Shown: positions 25,051-38,100 of the stretch, piece by piece
Layout of the letters: each line of letters opens with the position of its first letter
How positions within the stretch are numbered: the first letter of the stretch is position 1
Assembly: GCA_947453415.1 (NCBI GenBank)
Contig: CANGGG010000020.1
Location: 1-41,950 of the forward strand
Reading direction: 5' to 3'
Length of the DNA: 41,950 bases
From: Bacteroidota bacterium
GTDB taxonomy: Bacteria > Bacteroidota > Bacteroidia > UKL13-3
Translations under genes and position numbers: made by a program
Notes under the pieces: model-generated
Told to the model about the DNA's origin: nothing
The model's database searches: none
What the model saw: only the letters and a program-made list of their open reading frames with translations

Positions 25051-26085
25051 ATGAACATTTTAAAATTAATAACTACTAATTTTAAAAATACTCTTGCCTT
25101 TAGTTTGATACTATTTTTAGTTTTTGGAATTATTAATGTTAACGCACAACCTCCAAAAATAAAAAGTAATAAAACTCCATTAAATACAATTCCAGCTAAT
25201 TCTTCTAATTCAAATAATGTTGAATTATACCCAGGCACATTCCAAGGCGCTGAAATTTTTTACAAACAAACTAATGAACATGAAGTAGAAATATTTTTAA
25301 GCAAATACTTTCATTGTGAAACATTGGCTATTGATAGTTTTGAAAATGTAAATGTTTTTGAAACCATTGCAAATGTTCCCGCACAAGCTGTAAAATTAAA
25401 ATTATTTGAAGTGACCGAAAAAATACCTACCAATAATATTAGTTGTATAAGCATAGATAAAAGTTGTGTTAAAAAACTAAGCTACTCCGGAAAAGTAAAT
25501 ATTATGAATCCAATGTTTGGTGGTTACGATGTTACTTGGGGAATGTGTTGTTGGGATAACCAAACTATTAAAAACATGGAGGGAATGCAAGAGTCAAAAA
25601 AACAAGGATTGGCACTTCAAATTCATATTCCTGATTTAAGAGGCGGTGAAATGAATTCATCTCCTATATATATTAATGATCCAATTCTTACAAGTTGTAG
25701 AGGCCAATTATTGTCCATCAATAATTCTGCAACTGATATTGATAAAGATTCATTGGTTTTTGAAATTACAGGAATTGATAATTACACAACAGAAAGTCCA
25801 AATAAAACTATACCAGATCCTGAATTGATAATGGGTCAGTTTCAACAAAAATCATTTGCTACAAATAAACCTCCGTTTAAAAAAGTAACATACAGAAAAA
25901 GTTATAGTGCTACAAAACCATTAGGAAGTGTAAAACAACTTTCAATGAATACAAAAACTGGAGAAATTCAATTAAAGGCAGATTCAATTGGTGATTTTTT
26001 AATTGGTGTTTCTGTTAAAGAAATAAGAAATAAAAAAGAACTTGGAACCTATCAAAGGGTATATAAATTAAAAGTGGTAGAGTAA
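25051..26085 (+). CDS. Secreted protein resembling the N-terminal module of gliding-associated (CHU_C) proteins
   Basis: A 344-residue exported protein. From ATG 25051 the signal peptide is MNILKLITTNFKNTLAFSLI and continues to NVNAQ. A GTG at 24973 with an AGAAGGA-like site upstream would add 26 residues and weaken the signal peptide. The mature part has a module seen at the N-terminus of many large Bacteroidota surface proteins: GAEIFYK...HEVEIFLSKYFHC, then FGGYDVTWGMCCWDN (about 156-170), SSPIYINDPILTSCRGQLL, ATDIDKDSLVFEITG, and MNTKTGEIQLKADSIGDFLI with GVSVKEIRNK near the end. The paired Cys-Cys is characteristic. Here it is a stand-alone protein 22 nt upstream of the giant adhesin, so a partner role is likely. 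Exact function unknown. Confidence 0.75.
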   Translation: MNILKLITTNFKNTLAFSLILFLVFGIINVNAQPPKIKSNKTPLNTIPANSSNSNNVELYPGTFQGAEIFYKQTNEHEVEIFLSKYFHCETLAIDSFENVNVFETIANVPAQAVKLKLFEVTEKIPTNNISCISIDKSCVKKLSYSGKVNIMNPMFGGYDVTWGMCCWDNQTIKNMEGMQESKKQGLALQIHIPDLRGGEMNSSPIYINDPILTSCRGQLLSINNSATDIDKDSLVFEITGIDNYTTESPNKTIPDPELIMGQFQQKSFATNKPPFKKVTYRKSYSATKPLGSVKQLSMNTKTGEIQLKADSIGDFLIGVSVKEIRNKKELGTYQRVYKLKVVE

Positions 26086-26107
26086 AAATATTAAACAATA
26101 AAAAAGT

Positions 26108-29100
26108 ATGAATTCTAAAATGACCAAATCAAGCAATAGCCAATTTTTAAAATGGCTAAAACTGTTAATTTTAACAGTAATTACATTGCCTTCATATGCT
26201 GCAAACTACTATTGGGTAGGCGGTTCTGGAGCATGGACAAGTCCAACTACACATTGGGCAACAACTTCGGGTGGAACCACCTATTATTCAATTGTACCTT
26301 CACAATTGGATGTTGTAATTTTTGATGAAAATTCATTTTCAGCATCTGGCCAGGAAGTAACCATGAACGTGGAGGGTTTCTGTTCTGAATTTAGATGTAG
26401 AAACGTAAGAAGTGGTGTAAAATTTACTGCTACCAAATCTTTAAATGCTTATAATGGATTTTCTATTGACTCCAATTTAATTTATAACCAAAGTGGTGGA
26501 AACTTAAATGTGCTTTCTGGTAATTATTCTATTGGTAAAAATACTTCTTTTACCATGAGTGGAAATGTTACAATTACCCTTGGTAATTTTACTGTTTTAA
26601 CTGGTGCAACTTATACGTTAAACAGTGGTACTTTAACAATTACTAATGGAAATGTAAATATTGAAAGACAATCTACTTTTTATCAAAATGGTACTTTTAA
26701 TATTACCTTAGGTAATTTCAATTTAGGTTCAAGAACAACCTATACACAGTATAACGATATGACTATTTCTCGTGGTTCATTTACCATGGGAGATTCAGTT
26801 ACTTGGGCAAAAAATCAATCAATCAATCAAAATTATGGTGATTTTAAAATAGGTGTTTTTAACAACTTTGTTGTTAATGGCGGGAATATATTAAATGATG
26901 GAAGTGGTGATATGTACATTGGCGCAAAAACTACATTTGCTCCTAATTGCTGTACAACTAGAACAGTTGGACGTTTAATTTTTGATTCTACTACTGTAAT
27001 TAGCTCAAGTGCTAATATTGAAATTGGGTTAGGTGATGTTCAATTAGAAAAAGGAATGCGTTGGACATGTAATGGACAATTATATATAAAAGCGGGTTCT
27101 TTGATTGTTAAAGGAGGTGCCTATTTTACTCAAAATAACAACACAATTATTCTCGGAAGTTTGGATATTGATACTGGTGCAATCATTGGTGGAAGTACTA
27201 GTTACTACATGAGAGGAGCTGGAACCAGTTTGTATATTAAATCTGGTGGGAAGGATTTAAAAAGAATGCAGTTTGATGGTAGCAATGGAGCCTACACATT
27301 TATGGATGACATTACCCTTAGCAATGATGGTATATTTATGTATGGTGCTGGAAATTCAATTAATTTTAATGGTAAAAAAATAAATGTAAAAAGATTTTAC
27401 CAGTGGGATGGAAATGCTTTTACCATGAATTTAACAGGTACGGATACCATTAAAGTAACTCAAGAATTTAGACTATATAACAGTGTTACTTTTACTGGTA
27501 ATCCAGTTATTTATTTCAGTGGAACAGATAATTTTTCTTTTATAACTCAAAACGGAAAAGTATTTGATAAAGTATACATGAAAGCTGAAAATACTGGCGC
27601 TTCAAATATTCAGTTTTACTCTAATTCTTCAGCAAAAAGAGTAGAAATATTAGCTTATGGAACGCAGGTTCCGTATATTGAATATGTAAATATTCAAAAC
27701 TATAGTTTAAGGTATTTGAAAAATGTAAGTGCAAATATTACTACTACATTTACTAATAATGCACGTTTAGATACATTTAATATTACAAGTGATTATGATA
27801 TCAAAACAAATTTAATAACCAATGGAGGAAATTATTTAGGGAGGGTAAATATTCCTAAAATTAGTCAGTGGACCATTGGAGCTGGTTACACTCAAACATT
27901 GGTTTCTATGAGTCCATTGGTTGGAGTTTGTGGTGCTGAAATTGTTGTGGCTAGTAATAGTGTGGGAACAGTTGGTACCATTTCAATGGCTGCAGATTCT
28001 TTAAAAGGTGATTGGTTAAAATTAAAAGATTGTAAAGGACAAGGGGGTGCTGTATTTTATGCTTCTAATACGGTAGATATGGGAAATGTTACTGGTTGGA
28101 TAATCAATGCAATTCCTTCACGTAATTTTTATTGGATTGGCGGAACAGGAAATTGGAATGACCCAACTCATTGGTCATTTTCAAGTGGTGGAGCATCCGC
28201 TGGATGTGCTGTTCCTAATCAAACCGATAATGTAACTTTTGATTCACTTTCATTTTCAGCTGCAGGGCAATCTGTTACTTTAAATGTAACTGCCGAAGCA
28301 AATAATTTTACCGTTGGTAATATTATACAAGGTGCAAGATTTATCAGTGGAAGTGAAATGTGGTTATATGGTTCATTGGTATTAAACAGAAAAATGTCGT
28401 ATGAATTAGCAGGTAACTTTAATTTTGTTTCATCAGATACAGTAACCAAAACAATTTTCACAGATAGTGTTAAATTAAAACAAGTTTATTTTGGTAGATC
28501 ATCAGGTAATCAAAATGCTAAATGGAAGTTATTGGATGATTTCAATAATAATGACAATGTACTTTATCAACAGTATGGTAAAATTATTACCAATGGTAAA
28601 AAAATTAGAACATACTCATTTTATTCATGGGACGGTGGAAATAAATATGTAGATTGGACAGGAACTGATACTATTCAAGTTCAAAACCAATTTTATACTA
28701 ATTCAAACTGTTATTGGACAGGAACCATGCCTGTAGTTAAATTTGAAAGCTCTACTCATTTTTATTTATATGGTGGTAGCCATACTTTTGGTGATATTAT
28801 ATACAATGGAAGAAACGCAGGTGATCAGTATATAGAAATTCAACAACATTTAGTTGCAAGGGATATTACTATCAATGCATATGGAGCTCAAAGAATGACT
28901 TTATATCACCGTTTTACTTGTAGAGATTTTACATTTAAATACTTCGTACCCACTTCATATAATCAAACGATAGATTTTCAAGTAGATAATGGTTCAGTTT
29001 TTAGAAATGTTAAAATATTGGGTAATGGGTTAAATAGACCAAATGTATATTATAGGTATAATTATACTGCAGACAGTTTAACATTTGCTACTTTAAACGA

Positions 29101-32100
29101 TTTATATTTCCAAGGTAATTATACCAAAACAATTAAAAAATATTTATCAGCAACAGGTGCTTGTGATAACAGATATAATTTTAGATGTGATGCAACCAAT
29201 ACTGCTATTTTAGCCGATACCGGAGTGGTAATGAGAACTGATTGGGTTAACATGCAAAATTTGAAGGTGCAAGGTGTAGGAAGTTTTATAGCAAACAATG
29301 CACTTGATTTAGGTGGTAATACAGGTTGGACAGTGAATCAACTTCCAACTATTAATTTTTATTGGGTTGGTGGCTCAGGTAACTGGTCAGATAAGAGCCA
29401 TTGGGCTACTGCTAGTGGTGGAACAGGCGGTGCTTGTCCAGTTCCAACTCAAAACGATAACGTATTTTTTGACATCAATTCATTTACAGCGCCAAACCAA
29501 GCTGTAACTATTAATACTTCAGCCAATTGTTTGAACATGACTTGGAACAATGTAAATAATCCAATTATTAATAGCAGTTCTGATATCAATATTTATGGTT
29601 CAATGACATTAGATCCTAAATTACAATGGAATCACCAAGGTTGGGTTTATTTTAAATCAACTAAATTAGGAAATACAGTTACCACAAAAAATGTAAACAT
29701 GTATCATGTTAATTTTAATGGAACTGGTGAGTGGACTTTAGGTGATAATTTTAGAAACCAATATGACTTTTATGTAAGTTCAGGTTCATTTGTATCGGGT
29801 GGAAAAACAATGAATGTGGGACGTAGTTTTTACTGCTGGACTGGAAATGTTACAAAAGTTAACCTAACAGGAACAGATACTATATATGTAACCAACGAAT
29901 TTAGAATTTACCCTAATAATTTTACCCTAACCATGGGTAGTGCAGTTGTTAAATTCACAGGTACCAATCATTTTTATTTTACAGGTGGAAATAATACATA
30001 CAGTGATTTAGTTTTCAACTCAGATAATACTGGAAACTCAATTATTAATATAGACTATAATAATACAGTTAGAAATTTAAAAATTAATGCTGCAGGTTAC
30101 CAAACTGTAACATTGAATTCCGCATCAACATATAACGATGTAACCATGTTATTTAGAAGTCCTTCTAACAATTATCCAACATTAAATGTAAATGGAAACA
30201 ATACGTTCAATGATTTTACATGTTCATCTACAGGTCTTCAAGGACCTTATGCTTATTTAAATGGAACCAATACTTATAATAATTTAAATATTTCGGGTGT
30301 TGGAACAAGGATTTTTATGGGTGCTAGTCAAACCCAAACAGTTAATGGTACATTGGCACTTGGAACAGGGTCATATCCATTATGGATTTATTCAACCAGT
30401 ACAGGAACTCAAGCTACAATCAGAAAAACAACGGGAACTGTTTGTATGGATTTCCTTTGGGTAAAAGATATTAATGCAACAGGTGGAGCTTTATATTTTG
30501 CAGGAGGTTCAAGTACCAATTTAGGTAATAATACCAATTTAAGCTTTACATCTTGTGGTGGTTTTTATTGGGTAGGAGGATCAGGAAATTGGTCAGATTA
30601 CTCACACCATTGGGCAAGAACATCGGGAGGATCAATACTACAAAGTAACGCGCCAACCGCGGCTGATGACATATATTTTGATGCCAATTCTTTCTCTACT
30701 ACAGGTGAAGTAGTAACTATAGACATTCCAAGTCCTACTTGCCGTAATTTCTCATTTACATCTGCTTTATTCAATCCAACTTTAATTGGAAATAGTAGCT
30801 CAAAAGAAATGAATGTATATGGTAATTTAAGATTAATTACCAACATGAACCAAAACTTTACTGGTAATTGGAATTTCTTAGCATCTAACGATTCTAACGA
30901 GGTAAATACTGCTGGTAAAACTTTACAAAGAGCTAATTTTAATGGAGGAACTAACGGTTTAGGCGGTTGGATTTTCAGAAATAATTTTGCAGTAACAGAT
31001 TCCATTAATTTTAACAATGGAACATTCAGAGCTAATGGAAAACAAATAGATTGTAAATATTTTAATTTAGCTACTGCTAATACAAGAAAACTAGATTTAA
31101 GCAGTTCAATCATTAATATCAATGATGGTGCTTGGAATCCTTCAAATACATCTAATTTAACTTTTGTAAAAGGTACTTCTGAAATCATATTAAAAGGAAC
31201 TTCAAATAGTAATTTTTATGGAAATGGATTAACTTATAATAAAGTTACTTTCCGTCCAACTACTACTATGACTGGTACTTTAACAGGAGCAAATACTTAT
31301 GCTACCCTTCGTTTTGAAGGTGGTGTGAATGCCTCGTTAGAACCTGTAATTCAAAATGCAACGCAGTTTGAATTTGCTGGTACTTGTTTGAAAAATATTG
31401 GAATCGAATCAACAGTTGCTGGTACACAAGCTACATTTAGACAAACAACTGGTTCAGTAAATGCATTATTTGTTAATTTAAAAGACAATGTAGTTACAGG
31501 AGGTGCAACTTTTGTTGCTAAACAAAGTATAAATATTGGAAATAATTCAGGATGGAGTTTTACAAGTAGTCCTGCTTTAAGTATATCATTAAATAATGGT
31601 CTTGTAAATTGTTTAAGAAACAATGATGGATGGGCTAAAGTAAATGTTTTACAAGGTAAGAGTCCATTTACTTATTTATGGTCAACCAGTGAAACCAGTG
31701 ATTCAATTTCTGGATTAATCCCGGGTATTTATACAGTAACTGTAAAAGATTCAAATGGCTGTTCTGCAACTGATGCTATTTCAATTGTAAACGTACCTTC
31801 TGCACTTGCTACTGTAAATTGGAATGCAAGCGCATACGATATATGCCAAGGAACAACAATCAATTTTACGCCAAATGAAATTTCTACTTCGTTGAGATTT
31901 GATGGTTCTGACGATTATGTTAAAGCAGACCACAAAAGCTATTTAAATACTACTAATTTAACAGTAGAAGCATGGGTAAAAGCTGATCCTACACAAGTAG
32001 GTTATGCCACCATTGTTGACAAAGGAAGTAATACATCAAATGGTAACGGTTGGTCGCTTCAGTTTGATGGTAGCAATGGTAATGTTAGATTTTGGAATGC

Positions 32101-35100
32101 AAATGCTGTAGCAGTAAGTTCTACAACAATTAAAGACAATGCTTGGCATCACGTTGCTGCTACTTTTGACGGTTCAAATTATAAAATATATGTAGACGGT
32201 GCTTTAGAAAATACAGTATTGTCATCAACAGCGCCTATCAATAATGATTCAGCTTTATTCATTGGTAATTCATTAGCTGGTGGAACAAATTTTAAAGGTG
32301 TATTAGATGAGGTAAGAGTATGGAACGTAGCTAGAACTCAAACGCTTATTCAAACTAATAGAAACAAAGATTTAACAGGTACTGAAACAGGTTTAGTGGC
32401 TTATTATAGCATGGAATATTATGCTGGCACAAATGTGTTAAGAGATATTACTGCAAATGCTAATAACGCTAAATTAACAAATATGGATTCAACTACAGCA
32501 TGGATAACTCCAGGTGCTGTAAATTCAACTGTAACTTATTTATGGAATTTTGGTGACTTTACAACAAGTGCATTAAAAACTCCTTCAAAATTATATTCAT
32601 CTCCAGGAACATATAACGTATCATTAGGAACATTTGATAAAAATGGTTGTCCTAATTATGTTAATAAAACCATTCGTGTAAGTCAAATTACAGCTACTGT
32701 AGTAAAAAATAATATTCCTTGTAAAGGAATAATTAATGGATCTATTTCAATTACAGCTACCAATGGTATATTACCATATTTATATTCAATTGATAATGGA
32801 GTTACTTATACATCAGTATCAAATTATACTGGATTAAATATTGGAACTTATATAGTAAAAGTTAAAGATTCAATAGGATGTGTATCTGCTGCACAAACTT
32901 TTACAATTACTCAACCAAGCACTTCATTATCATTTACTTTATCAAAACTTGGACCTGTATGTGGATCTAGTTCAAATGCAACTGGTCAAATTACCATTAC
33001 AGGAGTAGGTGGAACTTCACCTTATTCATATTCAAGAAATGATGGTATTACTTATCAAACTTCAACTTTATTTGATCAGTTACCAAAAGGTAGATACACA
33101 GTAAGGGTAAGGGATGCAAACAATTGTATTAACTTTGACTCAAATGTGGTATTAACAGATTTTGATACTACAAAACCTGTATTTACTTCTTGCCCATCAA
33201 ATATTAGTTTCTATGCTGATTCAAGTTGTTCAACTAGTGCAACATACTCAACTCCAACTGCAACCGATAATTGTAGAACTCCAAGTGTTACATTATCTCA
33301 AGGTTTAGCAAGTGGAAGTATATTCCCTATTGGAGTATCAACAGTTACTTATATAGCTAACGATAGCAATGGAAATACAAAAACTTGTTCATTTACAGTA
33401 ACTATTCAAGATACGATAAAACCAGTAGTAGTCACGCAGGATATAACAGTTCAATTAAATGGTTCTGGAACTGCAACTATTACAGGTTCTCAAGTGGATA
33501 ATGGTTCAAGTGATGGATGTGGTATAGCTAGCAGAACTGTTTCTCCAAGTACTTTTAATAGTTCAAAACGCGGTACAAATACTGTAACTTTAACAGTAAC
33601 CGATAATAATGGAAATGTTAAAACAGCTTATGCAACTGTAACGGTTCAAGATACAATTAAACCAACAGCAATAGCTCAAAATAGAACAGTTTATTTAAAT
33701 GCTACAGGTGTTGCCACTATTACTGCAGCTCAGGTAGATAATGGAAGTACAGATAATTGTGGAATTGCAACCAGAACATTAAGTAAATCTAGTTTTGATT
33801 GTTCAAATGTTGGATTAGTTGCGGTAAAATTATATGTAACTGATACAAGTGGTAATATTGACAGTGCAAATGCAGTTATAACAGTACAAGATACAGTTAG
33901 ACCTAAGGTTGTTACTAAAAATATTACAGCTCAATTAAATGCTTTAGGTACTGTAACAATTAGCGCATCACAATTAGATAACGGATCAAGTGATTCTTGT
34001 GGAATTGCTAATATGACAGTTAACACAAGTACATTTACTTGTAGTAATATTGGTGCTAATACAGTTATCCTAACCGTAATAGATAATAACGGTAATTTTA
34101 AAACTGGTTATGCCACAGTAACTATTCAAGATACAGTTAAACCTGTAGTAATTACTCAAAACATAACGATTCAGTTAAATAGTTCTGGAACAGCATCTAT
34201 TACAGCATCTCAAGTGAATAATGGTTCAAACGATGCTTGTGGTATAGCAAGCATGAGTGTTTCACCAAGTTCATTTACTGTTAGTAATGCGGGTGCTAAT
34301 ACAGTAACATTATCTATTACCGATAATAATGGCAATGTTAAAACAGGAACAGCAATTGTAACTATTCAAGATACAATTAAACCTACAGTAATTACTAGAA
34401 ACATAACTGTACAATTAGATGCATCAGGAAATGCTTCAATTATAGCATCTCAAGTAAATAATGGTTCAAACGATGCTTCTGGTATTGCTTCAATTAGTGT
34501 GTCACCATCTACATTTACATGTAGTAATAAAGGAGCAAATACAGTTACATTAACTGTAACTGATAACAATAGCAACGTAAGCACTGGTACAGCAATTGTA
34601 ACTGTTCAAGATACAATTAGTCCAGTAGTAAATACCAATCCATTTGTAACTGTATACTTAAATGCAAATGGTACAGCAAACATAGTAAGTTCATTATTTA
34701 ATAATGGAAGTACAGATAATTGTGGAATTGTAAGTTATTCAACTTCACCAAGTACTGTATCATGTTCAGATGTAGGATTAAAAACAATTACATTGTATGC
34801 AACTGATGCAAGTGGAAACGTTGGTTCGGCAACTGCTACAGCAGTTGTATTAGATCCAATTTTACCAGTAGCAAGACCAAAAGCTAGATTTACAGCATAT
34901 TTATCAGCAAGTGGTCAAGCTATTATTACTCCAGCATTATTAGACAGTGCTAGTACGGATAATTGTAATATTACAAGTATCGTTTTAAGTCAAAATGCTT
35001 TCAACTGTTCGCATGTAGGTAATAACAATGTAGTATTTACCGTTCAAGATCAAAGCGGTAACTCTCGTTCAGCTACAGTTATAGTAAATGTTTTAGATAC

Positions 35101-38100
35101 AGTTAGACCAATAGCAATTGCTAAAAATGTTTCAGTTGAATTAAATTCAAGTGGAACTGTAAGTATAACAGGTGCTCAAATAAATAATGGTTCTACCGAT
35201 TTTTGTGGTATTGCTTCTTACAGCGTTTCACCAAGTACATTTACTTGTTCTAATATTGGTGCAAATACTGTTACATTATCTGTAACAGATGTGAATGGAA
35301 ATGTAAAAACAGCAACGGCAACTGTTACAGTAGGAGATACAGTAGTACCAACAGTTGTAACAAGAAACATTACAGTACAATTAGATGCTACAGGAAATGT
35401 AACTTTAACTGGTGCTCAAGTAAACAATGGTTCAACTGATGCTTGTGGAATTGCTACATTAGCAGTTTCACCAAGTTCATTTACTTGTTCAAATACAGGA
35501 GCCAACACAGTTACTTTAACAGTAACTGATAATAATGGTAATATTAAAACGGGTACGGCTACAGTAACTGTAGCTGATACAGTAAGACCATTAGTAGTAA
35601 CTCAAAACATAACAGTACAATTAAATAGTTCAGGCAATGCAAGTATTACTGCTTCACAAATTAACAATGGTTCAAGTGATGCTTGTGGTATTGCTACATT
35701 AGTAGTTTCACCAAGTACATTTACATGTTCAAATATTGGAGCTAATACTGTAACATTAACAGTAACTGATAATAAAGGAAATGTTAAAACAGGAATTGCT
35801 ACAGTAACAGTTCAAGATTTAACAGTACCAGTTGCAATAGCTAAAAATATCAATGCTTATTTAAATGCTTCTGGAACAGTTACAATAACTGGAGCTCAAG
35901 TAAATAATAACTCAACAGATGCTTGTGGAAGTTTAACCTATTCAGTTTCGCCTAGCACATTTGTTTGTTCTAATACTGGTGCAAATACAGTTACATTAAC
36001 AGTAACAGACGGAAGCAATAATTCGTCAACGGCTACAGCCACTGTAACAGTTATAGACACCATTGTTCCAATTGTAACTACTCAAAACATAACTGTTCAA
36101 TTAAATGCTTCAGGAAATGCATCAATAACAGCATCTCAAGTAAATAATGGTTCAACAGATGCTTGTGGTATTGCCACTTTAAGTGTTTCACCAAATACAT
36201 TTACTTGTTCAAATGTTGGAGCTAATACAGTAACCTTAACAGTAACTGATGCAAAAGGAAATAGCAAATCTGGTTATGCCACAGTAACAATTCAAGACGT
36301 TACCGCACCAGTTGCTACAGCTAAAAATATCAATGCATATTTAAATGCAGCAGGTGCAGTTTCAATAACTGGTGCTCAATTAAATAATGGATCAACGGAT
36401 GCTTGTGGCGGATTAACATTTGCTGCAAGTCCTAATTCATTTACATGTTCAAACACAGGAGCTAATACAGTAACATTTACTGCCACTGATGTAAATAATA
36501 ATTCATCAACTGCTTCTGTTACAGTAACAGTAATAGATACAATAGTACCAACTGTAATTACACAAAACATCACAGTACAATTAAATTCAGCTGGAACTGT
36601 AAGTATTACAGGTGCTCAAGTGAATAATGGTTCAACAGATGCTTGTGGAATTGCTTCATTAAGTGTTTCACCAAGTACATTTACTTGTTCAAACGTAGGA
36701 GCAAATACAGTAATATTAACTGTTACAGATGCTAAAGGAAATAGCAAAACAGGTTACGCAACTGTAACCGTTCAAGATGTAACTGCACCAGTTGCAGTAG
36801 CTCAAAACATCAATGCTTATTTAAATGCAGCTGGAACAGTTTCAATAACAGGTGCTCAAATAAATAATGGTTCAACTGATGCTTGTGGTGGTTTAACTTA
36901 TTCAGTAACTCCAAGCACATTTAATTGTTCAAACACAGGTGCAAATACAGTAACCTTAACCGTAACAGATGCTAATAATAATTCATCAACTGCTTCTGCT
37001 ACAGTAACAGTTATTGACACAATTGTACCTACAGTTATTACACAAAATATAGCTGTACAATTAAACGCTTCTGGTACTGTAAGTATTACAGCCGCTCAAG
37101 TGAATAATGGTTCAAGTGATGCTTGTGGTATTGCTACATTAGCAGTTTCACCAAGTACATTTACATGTTCAAATATTGGAGCTAACTCAGTAATTTTAAC
37201 TGTAACTGATAGTAAAGGCAATGTTAAAACTGGATATGCTACGGTAACAGTAGCAGATACAGTTAGACCTATAGTTGTAACACAAAATATCACAGTTCAA
37301 TTAAATAGCATAGGTGCTGCAACAATTACAGCTTCTCAAGTAAATAATGGCTCAAGTGATGCTTGTGGAATTGCAACAACAACAATTTCACCAAGTACAT
37401 TTACATGTTCAAATGTTGGTGCTAACACAGTAACATTAACAGTAACCGATAATAACGGAAATGTAAAAACAGGAATAGCAACAGTAACTGTTCAAGATAC
37501 AGTAAGACCTGTTGTAAATACTCAAAACATTTCAGTTCAATTAAACAATTTAGGTGCTGCATCAATTACAGCATCTCAAATAAATAACAGCTCAACTGAT
37601 GCTTGTGGTATTGCTACAGTAACAGTTTCACCAAATTCATTTACTTGTTCAAATATTGGTGCTAACACAGTAACATTAACAGTAACTGACGTAAACGGAA
37701 ATGTAAAAACAGGAACGGCAACAGTAACAGTAAATGATACAGTAAGACCAATAGCAGTAACTCAGAACATCACTGTTCAATTAGATGCTACGGGAAATAC
37801 TACTATTACTGCATCTCAAATTAACAATGGTTCAAGTGATGCTTGTGGAATTGCAACAACTACAGTTTCGCCAAGTACATTTACTTGTTCAAATATTGGA
37901 GCTAACACAGTAACATTAACAGTTACCGATAATAACGGAAATGTTAAAACTGGAACAGCAACGGTAACAGTAGCAGATACAGTAAGACCAGTTGTATTGA
38001 CTCAAAATATTTCAATACAATTAAATAATTCAGGAAATGCAAGTATTACAGCAGCTCAAATAAATAATGGCTCAAGTGATGCTTGTGGAATTGCTAATGT

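Noticed and set aside
30598-31188. 196-codon minus-strand open frame
   Set aside because: It is wholly inside the adhesin frame, antisense, with no recognisable domain; the plus-strand YWVGGSG module is clearly the coding one.
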